A stretch of 64,000 nt of DNA from Tamarix chinensis (Eukaryota > Streptophyta > Magnoliopsida > Caryophyllales > Tamaricaceae). Positions within the stretch are counted from its first letter, which is position 1; each line of letters starts with the position of its first letter. The notes below the pieces were generated by a model. The model was not told the origin of the DNA and made no database searches. It saw only the letters and a program-made list of their open reading frames with translations. Below, piece after piece: positions 47,901 through 59,759 of this stretch. The position numbers and the translations under genes were made by a program. The stretch covers positions 6,019,391-6,083,390 of the forward strand of contig CM060174.1 of the NCBI GenBank assembly GCA_030549775.1, read 5' to 3'.

Positions 47901-49523
47901 TTTTTATTTGGTCATTTAGATTTTTACAAATTTCTAACAATAAATTTTTATTTGGATACTATTTGCCCTTAGTATGGGTTTTGTAATTTTCCATAAGTGT
48001 TTAGTGTCTATTTGGCATTTTATAAGTTAATTATGAAAAAGAGACATAATAAATAATTTGTTAAAATATGAGATATTTTGGGATGTTTGGGTTATTTTGG
48101 TTAAATTTGACTTTGACCTTTGATTTTTGAAACAATAAGTGTGAATAGTAATTAACCATGCATAGTAAGTAATAGTGAATTATGATTTAATGTGAATAAT
48201 ATTTTGATGGTGTTTGTATAAATGACCGTGGTATTTTTTTAAAGGTGGTAATTTGATGTGTTTAAATGTTTTAAAATTGATTATATGTGAAATGAATCAT
48301 AACATAAGTGATATAATGTGTTGGTGAAATATATGATAATAGTTAGAAAATACAAACGATGAAAGTGAAATGAGTACATGGAATTGAGTTGGAATATAGG
48401 CTAGTAGTCTTGGAATGACCTCCGAGATAGATTTATGTAGTTGTATGTCTTCTTTGTTTTATAGTATTTCTTTTTGCCAACATGTAAGAGTAATGCCTTT
48501 TCTACTCTATAGATGCTCTATAGACTCTATAAAGGATATCAATACTTGAGTTCTAAGTGCCCTCAATGGTCTATATGATTTCCTTCTCTCTTTGTGTTCT
48601 TGATCTTTTCACGGTCTCTAAATCATGGATTCTAGTTATTTTTCTCATGTTACAAATAAAATGGATATTAGTATTATGGCATATTATTAGTTATGTGGCA
48701 TATGATTAATGCTTTGGTATTTTGTTATGATTGTGATATGAATTCAATGAAATGGTATTATATTCTCTTATGGCCTTCATGCCTTGAATTTTCAATACTA
48801 ACATGTGATGAGGCTGAATAACCATGTGAACTAGAATGTATATGCAAATGTATATAAAGAAAGGATAAATGGTTGATCTTGTATGTTGTTTAAGTGATAA
48901 TATCTATTATCACATGTGATGGTATTTTATTATTATAGTATGCTGCTTCATAAATTATTATGACTTATATTATTCATGATTTTTTTTCTCTGTAATTTAT
49001 GATTTCTTCTATGACTAATGATTTATCTATTTTTTTCATGTCATATTATTCTTTTTTATTATGTTATTACAATTAGTTTGGTGTATTTACCTACTACTTC
49101 ATTGTACAAATACTACACTTGTGTAGTTATCTGATGTTGGCATTTGTTAACTTTGGAGTCTTATTTGGTTGGGGATGACAGTTAGGGATTTATGGCATGG
49201 TTCTTGACTCTTGAGTATCTTTGGTGCTGATTCTTGGGAATCTTGGCCCTTTTTCTTCATTTTTTTTAATTTTGTTGATGATATCGATCATTATACTACT
49301 TTCATATTGGTTTTGTTGTTTTGTATCAATCTTATATGAGATGTTGACCATACCTAATCCATAGGTATGAATTATTTTTTATGCTTTCATCTAACATGGA
49401 TGAGGTGTTGGTTGTACCTTCTCCATATTGGACATGACAATAACACTCTACATTTATTATACATGGCTTCCACAAATTATTTATAAAACAAAAGTTTTAG
49501 GTTATGAAAATGGGCTAGTTACA
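47901..49523 (+). repeat. Decayed LTR ending at a primer-binding site
   Basis: The right edge AGTTACA followed by a tRNA-Met-type primer-binding site shows the end of a 5' LTR. The body is T-rich and non-coding. The left end is not identified; the LTR may be cut by the LINE edge near 47900. No gag follows within the 370 bases before the next element. Confidence 0.5.
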
Positions 49524-49526
49524 AAT

Positions 49527-49540
49527 TTGTATTAGAGCTT
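49527..49540 (+). promoter_or_regulatory. Primer-binding site relic (tRNA-iMet type)
   Basis: TTGTATTAGAGCTT differs by two bases from the TGGTATCAGAGC site used by most plant Copia and many Gypsy elements, and sits four bases after the LTR end CA. Confidence 0.6.
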
Positions 49541-49895
49541 TGGTTTTGAAATCTGTAAAAAAAAAATGTTTCTTTTGATTTAGTTTCAGATAAAAGTTCA
49601 AATCTTTTAAAAAAAAACCCAAATTAGCTTTATGATGAGAGTGTGATTGGGTAGTATAGGTGGTTATACAATTGTTGTGCTTATTTATTATCTTTGTGGT
49701 TTCGTTGTTATTTATATTTCCTGACTTGTTTTAATTTTGTATATTATCTGAATTAGTTTGCCTCTTTTAATTGGGAAATACCTAATAGATTGTCCTTAAC
49801 TTAAAATTATTCTATATGATTGATGGTTTTTTAAGGTTTGCACTACTAGTTAGAGCATAATGATATGTTTTGCTTGGGGAATTAAATACTTTTAA

Positions 49896-50991
49896 GGTTA
49901 TGTTTGGTATGGGGGTAAAGCTAGTGTAAAATTTACAAGGGAAATTATTTCCCTCTTTTTTTATGTTTGGTATGGGAAGAAATTTATTTGGAGGTAAAAT
50001 TATACTCTTAGATGAGGGAAAATTATTTCTCGAGCTGTTCGGTAATTTTCTCCTCTTGTACTGAGGTACAAAAGTTTCTCCAGATTCACGTATGTTTGGG
50101 CAAAGACTCCGCCGCATGCTATTCTTGGTCTGGATTTTTCCGAATACATGGTTGTTCTCCCTTTCGGTAAGATGTTTTTTGTTTGTGGTTCGAAACTTCG
50201 AAATCATAATTAATTTTTTTAAGAGGTCTACCTTTTTTTTCTTTTTTTTACATCGAATCCAAAAACTCATAAAAAAAAGTCAAACCATATTTTTTTATTT
50301 GTGTAAATAGTGACAAAACAATTTTTTTGATTTATTATTTTGATCTCAAAAATATTTTTATTTATTTTTGTATCTTTATGTTTTTAAAAATATACATAAA
50401 CATATTTTGATAATTATTGTTTTCATTCTCATTTCTGTATTGATACAGCACCAGTTGGAAGTGATTCCTTATTTCGCCATCGCAACAAACAGAGACGGTA
50501 CCTCTTAATTTGAGAACAACAGTAAAATAGCCGTTTGATATTAGATGAAGTTTGTGGACTTTTATTATGTTTTAATGGATAATTGTTATTTTTTAGCTAT
50601 TGAATATTTAGTATGTGAATTAATTATAAATGTCTTATTTTAAATATTGTTATAATATATCTTGATTAGTCTCTTTCATAGATTTTTTTTCTAGTTATTA
50701 TAATATGTTATTTTGATTTATAAAAATTAAATTAAAAATATAATATATTATATTTTGATTTATGTGATAAATAATTATTTATATTTTATATCTAATAAAA
50801 ATATTACTAATTTTTCATGATAATGAAGTAAAAGAATATATTATTCTAACATAAGTTATTCCTCCCAAACCAAATATAAGGAAAATATTCCCTAGAATAA
50901 TTTACCCTTATATACCAAACAAGAAAGGTGGATAAATTTTCCCCCTTAATTATTATCCCCTTAATCCATTTCCCTCATCCCAAACATACCC
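49896..50991. mobile_element. Harbinger-type (Tourist-like) MITE, 1.1 kb
   Basis: The left end GGTTATGTTTGGTATGGGGG and the right end, GGGTATGTTTGGGATGAGGG on the minus strand, are inverted. TAA flanks both sides (49893-49895 and 50992-50994). The end sequence and 3-bp target fit PIF/Harbinger. The interior is AT-rich; the 152-codon ORF at 49812-50270 is not supported as a gene. Confidence 0.75.
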
Positions 50992-50994
50992 TAA

Positions 50995-51287
50995 AGGTAA
51001 GAGAAACATACATCGCTAGAAAAAGAATTATAGATGACAACAAAAAAGAGGTAAAGACTGTAGTAAACATTTGGTATGTAAGCTACAACTATCTACACTA
51101 AAAAATGATAATAGTTAAAAACACGACAATATATAATGAAATAGAAAATAAAAATGGCATCATATGAGAAAGGGTAGACGATGATTTGTGGTTAAAATAG
51201 TGGTCTATGTTAGACTATAGATGATGGTTTTAACCCACAACCATCATCAAATATGCTTGCCATTAAAGAGTAAATGGTGGCTATAAC
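50995..51287. other. Possible CACTA-transposon end
   Basis: CGCTAGAAAAAG near 51013 followed by GATGAC, and farther on GATGATGGTTTTAACCCACA then ACCATCATC, resemble the terminal CACTAGAAAAA and the GACGGTTTTAACCGTC subterminal repeats of CACTA elements. No second end is seen. Confidence 0.25.
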
Positions 51288-51927
51288 TAGAGATGACAAA
51301 AGTTGACTTGACCTACCCGACTCAACTTAACCCGACAAATTTATCAACCCAACCCAATGCTGACCCTAAAATAAGCAACTCGACCCTACCCCAACCTATA
51401 ACTTACCATCAACCCAATTAAACCCATTATTAATCCGACCTAATTCGACAAAGCCAAATTCAATATTCACCAGTTATGATAATTAAAAAAATATACATAT
51501 TTTATTATTTATTTAAAAATTTAAAAAATATAGTAATATTTAAAATTTTACTTTTTTTCTTATTTTTATTGTGAAAATACTTATTCACAAATGATATTAT
51601 CATTTTACCTATTTTTTCCCATAAACACATAACATTTAAAATTTATAATAATAAACAAATAGTAATTAATAATATGTTATTAATCACATACTGATATGAA
51701 GTTAAACTTAATTATTACCTACGAGGTTATTAATTTCGGTGGTCAATGTTTGATTTGATCCAAATTCAAAGTGATTCGATTTAGGATTAACTTAGCTTGA
51801 ACCCAATTCGACCTATCAAAACTTAAAAAGACTTGATTCGTCAAGTTATTCCAAACATGACTCGTGAAATTAACTCGAACACACAAATCACCTAAATACG
51901 AGTTTGCTTAACATAAACTTGATCCAC
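51288..51927 (+). mobile_element. hAT-like fragment
   Basis: It begins TAGAGATGACAAAAGTTGAC, close to the left end of the complete element at 60059 (TAGAGCCGACAAAAGTTGAC), and continues with the same ACCCGACTCAACTTAACCC style. No matching right end is found, so it is truncated where the next element starts. Confidence 0.5.
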
Positions 51928-52042
51928 TAGGGATGTAAATAGTGCAGGTTTAGAGCGGGTATACCCATACCCCTATTTACACCGAAAAAGAAAATCTATA
52001 TCAGTATCCATACCCATCCCCCAAACAGATATCCACTAACAT
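51928..52042 (+). mobile_element. hAT MITE left end, cut by element B2
   Basis: TAGGGATGTAAATAGTGCAGG with the following GGGTATACCCATACCC resembles the ends of the MITE at 24123-24629. It is interrupted at 52043. Confidence 0.45.
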
Positions 52043-52596
52043 TGTAACACCCCAAAATTTATACACATTTTTTTTAAATAAGACCTTTAAGTGTAAAATT
52101 CATAAATTCTGGGGATGCTACCGCCACACTTAGTACCAGATCGGTTCACTCCTACCGTTCCAGTACCAAGTTCTAAGGCTGAGAAAAACATTTCCATCAT
52201 CACGCATTAATACATAAATTAAAGTTCACAAATTGATAATGAGAGTACGCATAAATTTTACATAATTCGAAATACTAACATTAGTTTTTCAGGGAAGAAA
52301 AATAGCTACAATAATAAAATTGTTTATGAAGTTTCAAACATAATTAAAAGAGAACAAGAATAATAATCTCATAAATGGAAAACGACCACGCCATTCCAGG
52401 ACCCGATCCAGCCCAAAATTATCACTCGGCCCCACCTGATGTCCTATAGACATCAATGGCATCAAAAAAGACATCACCTATGTACAACACGTCAGATGCA
52501 CTTTCTATGTAACACCTCCAAATTTCACTCCTGGAAATTTTTTTTTGAAAGAATAAAGCGGAAGTTAGGAGAGAATTCGGGAAATGTTACCGCCAT

Positions 52597-52652
52597 ATCT
52601 AACATGAGATAGAAACACAAGATAAATGTCAACCATCTATCTCATGTTAGAT
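52597..52652 (-). other. 3'-proximal hairpin of element A2, replaced sequence
   Basis: ATCTAACATGAGATAGA (52597-52613) and TCTATCTCATGTTAGAT (52636-52652) are a perfect 17-bp stem with a 22-base loop. It sits next to the conserved TTACCGCCA, exactly where A1 and B1 have their unrelated 9-bp stem. Confidence 0.8.
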
Positions 52653-53486
52653 GCAAGGTTAAAACCTGTCAAACAATTACATCTGAATTTTAAAAACTTA
52701 TCAGAGTACAAGAAGATTAAAAGACAATTACAACACCATTAAATTTTATATACAATACTTGAAACTTCCAAAAATAAATACAGTTAGACCAGACAAATCC
52801 CGATAGATTAAATTCTGGATTGCCTACTCTCTCAAGTCAAGTCTTCCACCCAAATACAATATCCGATCTCAAACCTGCACAAGAGGTATGCTCCCCACCA
52901 TCAGTGGATCATCACAGGACCCATTCAACCAAGGTAGTATCAGTACGGGTCCAATACTGAGTAAATCCCAATACCCTCTCTTATGGGAAAGACGTAAACT
53001 ATAACATCAAGTGCATGTTGAATCGTGTTGCATTACGTTGATACAATAGTATGCCTACTCAATACCCACATCATAAGCCCTACCATACACATATAATAAC
53101 ATGCGAAACATATGTAACATCTTAAACCGATAAGAAATTCAGATAAACCAACCAGGCATTTATAGATAATGTTAAACCAACCAACCGGGCATTTTTGGAC
53201 AACGCCAAACCAAACCAAGATGAATCGAGCATTTATCAAGCGGGCATTTATGGGTAATGTTAAACCAAACAATCGGGCATTTAGCCCCATAGACATTACT
53301 TAGGGACATGTCCAGCTCCGAGCATTACTTAGGGACATGCTCAGACCCGGACATTACTTAGGGACATGTCCAGCCTCGATCATTACTTAGGGGCATGCTC
53401 AGCCCCGATCGAGTAGACTCATTCTTTAGATCTCTGGTAAATATAGTTGATTCACATCATAGTCTTTATCAATTCATATGAGTGCG

Positions 53487-53880
53487 AGAACCCCACTATT
53501 ATAGCCGGTGGAACGGTCATGAAAGTCATGCCCTGCCACTATTTTAGACGGTGGACCGGTCATGAGGGTAACATACCCTGCCACTATTATTCGCTGGTGG
53601 ACCGGCCTGGCCCCGACTCACATGATATTTCACTGTAATTACTTCGTATCCTTCCAATGTCTTATCGTTATTACGTTTGGTTTGTTGAGCACGGAATCCC
53701 CCACTATTATAGCCGGTGGATCGGTCATGTAGGGCACCCAGGACCTAGCCACTATTATAGCTGGTGGACCGATCATGTAGGGCTCCCCGGCCCTAGCCAC
53801 TATTATTTGCCGGTGGACAGGTCATGTAGGGCACCCCGACCCTAGCCACTATTATTCGCCGGTGGACCGGTCTGGGTCCG
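53487..53880 (-). repeat. Hairpin-module array of element A2
   Basis: A first block has three modules and a second block four. Spacers in the second block read TAGGGCTCCCCGGCCCTA and TAGGGCACCCCGACCCTA, both self-complementary at the ends. One spacer of the first block (GAAAGTCATGCCCTG) has lost its pairing. Confidence 0.78.
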
Positions 53881-55249
53881 GCTCAACATCTTCCTCTTTA
53901 AGTGATTAGTGTCTTAACATATCTTATTTGAAAGTATCTACCCTTGACATGCATGGCTAACTATATCCACATTTATCCTCGCAGGAGGGCCCGCCCCATA
54001 TCTTGGGACTCTTGTGCCCCTTATCACACCTCGGTATCCATTCCCCTTTACACTTATATATAATGAAAACCAACTCCTAAGGGTGTGGGTTAAGGCCCAA
54101 CACCTCGTGACATCAAACTCCACCCGCTATTAGCCTGTAAGGTTTCCCTTGAAACCCTAATTAAATCTATGACCCAACTTCCTCTTACTTCGCTACTATT
54201 AATTCATTTATCATCATACACCTCATCTCATTTAGGTTCTATCCCAAATCATATTACTTTACTCATAGATTTCGTAGGTGATCGAAAAACCTCAGTTAGC
54301 CACTCCAACCCTGTCACCTTCTTCTCCCACAAGTAACCTCTCCTTTTAACCCAATATTTCTTCTCTCCCAAAACACCCATAATCATTCCTTATAACATAA
54401 ACTCTCACTCTCAACCCGCACCTCACTCACCCTTAAAAATATTTACTTTCGCCTTTTTTCAGATTACTAATTCTTCCCAAAACCCTAATCAGGTCCCTTA
54501 TACTCCCTTCTAGCAACTCACTTCCCATTTATTTCTTTTTGTCCTTTCATCTCCATGTCATAACCATAATCACCCTAGCATGCATGTCTTAGAGGGTTAC
54601 ATCATGTCACAGCCCATCATAATCACCACATACGGATATCACATTCATGTCATAAGAAAAACACATACCATATACTTTAACTCCAAGCTGCGCTACGCAT
54701 AAAATACGTTAAGGTCAAACATGTGAATGTGATACACAATAGGACATCCTTACTAAATAGCCATAAGTAGAGGTAAGTAGAGACTTACTTGGATCCGAAG
54801 CTAGCTAAACGAGATAAGAGGGAGAGAGAGATCACTAGCTCACGGATCCACAATAAAGCTTTCCTAGATCGCCGATAGACATCGAAAACTAAGTTAGAAA
54901 CTATCTTATCAATTAATAATTCACATATTCTGATTAAATAAACACAAACAGACACAAACGATCTTTCTTAGAAAACGTGTCCAAAACTTAGGACTTAAAA
55001 GCATAGCTCTATTAAGATTTAAGATTAATTATAAATCAAAACGGATTAATAAAAATACACTTAGGACATTTCAAATTAATTTGGAAAGCCCAAGAAAGAT
55101 AATCGATTATAAATTAATTTATCGAATAGAACTTATTCATTAGGTTTTACAACTAAATAGGCAAACCAAACATTTACATAGAACCAAATCCAAACTGATT
55201 AGATTAAAACATAATTTAAATGATTTAAAACCCAAAGAGAGAAATCAAT

Positions 55250-56200
55250 TAGATAAAAGACGCATAGTAAAATTAATTTTATAAAAGCATCCCCGAAGGT
55301 TAGGGTTTTTAATGTCTAAACCACGAATCGGCCAAATCACTTTGATTACCTCAAATCAATAGTTTTAAAACACAATTAAACCAATTTTAGATAAATCTAG
55401 ACAATCAATTTCAACAAAACAATCTTTCGATTAACCAATTCAAGACGATCCGTTTTCAAAATTAAGGTTTTAAAGCCCATGACACAAACTCAGGTAATTC
55501 AATTTAATTAATTCAAATTAAAGGTATTAGAAAGCAATTAATACCATTTCAACTATTTCTATAAATTCAATTTAAAAAAACAACAATACATGTAATCAAT
55601 TTCATAATTTCACTTGAATTTTAGGGTTTTAGGCCCGAAAATACAATTAGTTAAAATCCTATAAATTTAATCAAATTGAATGTTTAGAAATGCAATTAAA
55701 CACATTTTATAACATATCAAATAATCAATTGCTCAAAACCAATAAAAGAAATACACAATTTAGCACAATTAGGGTTTTTGAGCCCGAAACGCAAATCCGA
55801 TCAATTCTTGCCAAAACATATCAATAGACAGTTTGGAAATGTAATTAAACATATTCTAATGTAATTTATATAGTCAATTGAATAAAATAACCTGATTACA
55901 CAATCCAATTTGGACCCGCAAGAGTTTTGACCTAAAAATCCAATTCCGATCAATTACGCACAATTTTCCCAAATCAGCACTTCCAATATAAAATTAAATA
56001 CATTTTAAATGATGTTATAAAATCAATTGAGCGGGACGGCTCAATTATACGACCCAATTTCACTACACCCAAAATTTGACCTAGGAATCAAATTTTGATA
56101 AAACCTACATAAATTTCTCAAATTGATGGTTCCAACATGAAATTATATACGTTTAAAAACATACTGTATAATAAATTTATCCAAAATCGCTAAATCGGAC
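55250..56200 (-). repeat. Degenerate tandem repeat of element A2
   Basis: This is the inverted counterpart of 38390-39600, with recurring CAATTGA, TTTTAAAACATATT-like and TTAGGGTTTT (telo-box) phrases at about 150-base spacing. Confidence 0.58.
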
Positions 56201-56409
56201 GAATCCGAAAAATTTGGGCATAACCTGGCCAAAAATCCAATTTTTCCAAAATTCCAACATAACCATACAATTAACATATATAAATCAATCTCACAACACA
56301 TATATACATAACCAAACAATTAATTTAGCTTATCACAAGCTAAATCTTACTCAATTAACCAAATCCATATTAGGGTTTTTAGGAATTTATACCAACAAAA
56401 ATCAGCAAA

Positions 56410-56765
56410 AATCGGAGCAAAGGAAGGCCGGGGAAGCTTCGTTGGGGAACGGGGACAGCTCGTCGGTGGTCAGCAGGGCCTGCCATGGCCGAACGGCGGC
56501 GCAGCCAGCGCGGCCTGCTGCTGCTACTGCTATCACCCGTTGCTGCGTCGGTTGCTGCTGCGCGGCTTCTGCTGCTGCTGCTTAGGTGGTCGGCTGCGGC
56601 TGCTGTGCAGGTCGGTAGCGGTTGGAGGTCGGCCGGCGTGGAGGAGCAGAGGAGAAGGTGGCGGCTGGCTAGGGTTGTCTCGGCGCAGAGAACAGGGAGC
56701 AAGGTCGGGAGCTGCAGAGGGAAGAGAAGAGAAGAGAAAAAGGAAAAGGGAGAGGGGGGATGATC
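56410..56765 (-). other. GC-rich leader of element A2
   Basis: It includes CTGCTG/GCTGCT repeats and a purine-rich edge at 56715-56760. It corresponds to 37785-38170 of A1. The ORFs in all frames are low-complexity and not supported. Confidence 0.58.
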
Positions 56766-57942
56766 GGGTGCGGGGTTCTTTTTTTTTTAAACAAATACAC
56801 ATAATTTAAAATATTAAAAATATCAAAATATTATTGGAATATTTTATCTAAAATTTATTTAACGAAAATTTATTTCGAACGGGTCCGAAGGCTTAAAATT
56901 AATAAAAAGCTATATAAAGAATTTCGAAAATATTTTCGGAAGAATTTACCAATGAACATAAAAATTTATATTATTTACGGAAATATATTATAAGGCCTCG
57001 AAAAATTATTTAAAAGCATATAATAAAATATTTAAGTCAAATTCTAATAAATCGAGAATGATTTAAATAATTTCCGAAATCATTTTTTCGCAAACCCAAA
57101 AAGCATAAAACGAAAGAAAATTAATTCCAGAAAGAAATTCATAAATAAACTCCAAAAATCTTTTTAATATAAAACTTCTCAAAAATATTAACGATTTCTG
57201 AAAACGAATATATTTAATGTCGGAAATATTTTCTACGGATAAAATCATTAAAATAAATTCAACTATTTAAATAGAAATTCTATAATTTAAATAATATATT
57301 TCGTTAACAAAATATAACTCCAAAATAAAGTCGTAATCACACAACAAAGTTAAAATCGAAAACGAATCTAAAATATTAAAAATCAAAATACGAGAAAGAA
57401 TGGGAATATATATTTTTAACCGAAAATCGAATTCATAAGAATATAATAAAATTATTGTCGTGAACGAATTTATCTAGAATGGTTCGCAATGACAACGATT
57501 AATTAAATTCAAATATGAATTCGAATCATCGATAAATCCATAAAACAAATCGAAATTAAAATAATTAATTGTTTACATCAAATTACGTTAATAAAATCAT
57601 TAAATTTAATAAATCTAGATTTTAAAAATACGGGGTATTACATTCTACTCGTGGGAATAAGCAACACCCATAAAAGGGGTAATCAGTACTCTACATACCG
57701 AGTAAGGTAACCGAGCACTAAGGCCAAAACATAAGCACATAAAATCATGCAAGACAATATTCAACTTACACTTTCAAACCCACACTTATAATACATAAGG
57801 TCATGCAGAAAATTATACAGCTTATAATGATCAAACCCACACATAAAGGCCTAAAAAGTCCAGATTAATTATTTAATTAATCTTTTATTGGAAGTCGATA
57901 CACACCATGCTTTTATCAAATCCATGTAAGTATAGGAATACC

Positions 57943-58310
57943 CCACTATTTTAGTATCTTTTAAGTGTCTTAGTAAGCCGATGGGCCGATCACCTGCGGG
58001 ACAATAGTCCATACCACTATTTTTCGCCGGTCGATCGGTCACTTGCGGGACAATAGTCCACACCACTATTTCTAACCGATGGATCGGTTTGGTTCCTTCT
58101 CATATAGTGTTCCATTGTAAGTAATTAGTATCTTTTAAGTGTCTTAGTAAACTCTAGTTTGTGTTTATTTAGCTCAAGGTCACCCCACTAATATTTCCGG
58201 TGGGCCGATAACTTGTGGGATAATAGTCCACACCACTATTTTTCGCTGGTGGATCGGCCACTTGCAAGACAATAGTCCGCACCACTATTTCTAACCGGTG
58301 GATCAGTTTG
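57943..58310 (-). repeat. Hairpin-module array of element B2
   Basis: Two blocks of three modules, more diverged than in B1. Spacers read GGGACAATAGTCC, a 4-bp stem GGAC/GTCC unrelated in sequence to the B1 spacers. One module has ACCGAT-GG-ATCGGT in place of ACCGGT-type arms, so both sides changed together. Confidence 0.72.
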
Positions 58311-58429
58311 GACCCGACTCAATAGTGTTTCGCTGTAAATGATTAGTGTCTTAAGTATTTTATTCAAACACTTTTGCCCAGACATGCATGCCTAATTCCT
58401 ACTATTCTTATCCTCCAAACCCTAGTTGA

Positions 58430-58700
58430 CCACACCAACCCATGGTAACCATAACAAACCCTAACTCCCATGCAAACCCTAACTCCCATACAACCATTAT
58501 CTCCCATGCAAATCCTAGCTCCCATGCAAGCCCTAACTCCCATGCAACCATTATCTCCCATGCAAACCCTAACGCCATGCAAACCCTAGCTCCATGCAAA
58601 CCCTAACACCATGCAAACATTAATTCCATGTAAACCCTAACTCCATACAAACCCTAACTCCATGCAAACCCTAACTCCATGCAAAAATTAACTCCATGCA
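58430..58700. repeat. Telo-box minisatellite
   Basis: About 15 units of the form CTCCATGCAAACCCTAA, 17-18 bases each, at the same relative place as the minisatellite of B1. The ORFs across it only reflect the repeat. Confidence 0.82.
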
Positions 58701-59474
58701 AACATTAAGACACTCCCATAATTATTTTACAAACCCTATCATGCATGTCTTATGGGCCACACCATACCACAATAATATCACAAGCCATACACATAATACT
58801 CATGCCACAATTTAATGCACGATCTTACCTTAACTCCATATCATGCTGTACATATGGTAGTTATACAACTACACATTAAATACATTACAGTTCACATCAC
58901 ATGGCATATAAAACACATAATACATAAACGACCTTAGTACTCCCTTACCTAAAACGTCACCGGTCTTGGAGCATACTCCTATACCTCTTGAGGGCTTTAA
59001 CTGGTCTCACCTATTATGAGGGAAAAAACTAGAATTAGGTTCCCTCTTAAAAATACTATTATTTATTAACTTACCCTAAGACCAGGTTTTTAAATAAAAT
59101 CATACTATACTAATAATAACTATACGAAAAAATACTAAAAATACTAAAAATACTAATAATAATATTAATGTAATTCAAAATGGATGGTGATATGAGGGTT
59201 TCTACCCTCCACCAAAATAATGCTAATAATAATAATAATAATAACTTAAGCCTAAATATTACAAGGTGGGGTTTTAGACCCTACCTCCAAATAGTGAAAG
59301 TATCATTTAATAATAATAGTAATAATATTAATAACACATATTACTTATAATAATATTAATAATAATAAAGATAATAATAATAATAATAATAATGGTAGAA
59401 ATAGTAATATTAATAATAAAAATAGGAGTATGCACTCCATTAACATAAAACAGGGCTTCGGCCCTCCTTAGATA

Positions 59475-59529
<55 letters not shown>
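59475..59529. repeat. AAT microsatellite
   Basis: A pure run of about 18 units. Further shorter AAT runs lie between 59220 and 59715. Confidence 0.9.
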
Positions 59530-59532
<3 letters not shown>

Positions 59533-59759
59533 TCATAATACTAATAATATTATTAATAATAATATTATTAATAATGATAATAAAACTTATAATAATACTA
59601 TTACTACCCATAATTCGAAAATAACAACTTAACTAATTTATAACTACTCTCGACCCTGCCAAGAAAATATAACAGTAATATTACATCCAATAATAATAAT
59701 AATAATAATAATAATCGAATAAATGCTTAAATTTGAAATAAAATAGAATAAACTTAAAT

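Larger units (their letters stand above)
52508..57642 (-). mobile_element. Large non-coding LTR-like element A2, nested in B2
   Basis: Plus-strand ends are TGTAACACCTCC and CGGGGTATTACA, flanked by a perfect TTCTA duplication (52503-52507 and 57643-57647). Length is 5135 bp. Its 5' end (57642 downwards) matches the start of A1 closely for more than 100 bases (TGTAATACCCCGTATTTTTA and on), and the tandem repeats and GC-rich leader also match A1. The 3' part holds a hairpin array (53487-53880) and the conserved block (52891-52964). There is no coding domain. Confidence 0.85.

Noticed and set aside
56379..56809. Ala/Leu/Arg-rich ORFs on both strands
   Set aside because: Same situation in the leader of element A2: simple CTG/CGG-derived repeats, no consistent frame between A1 and A2.
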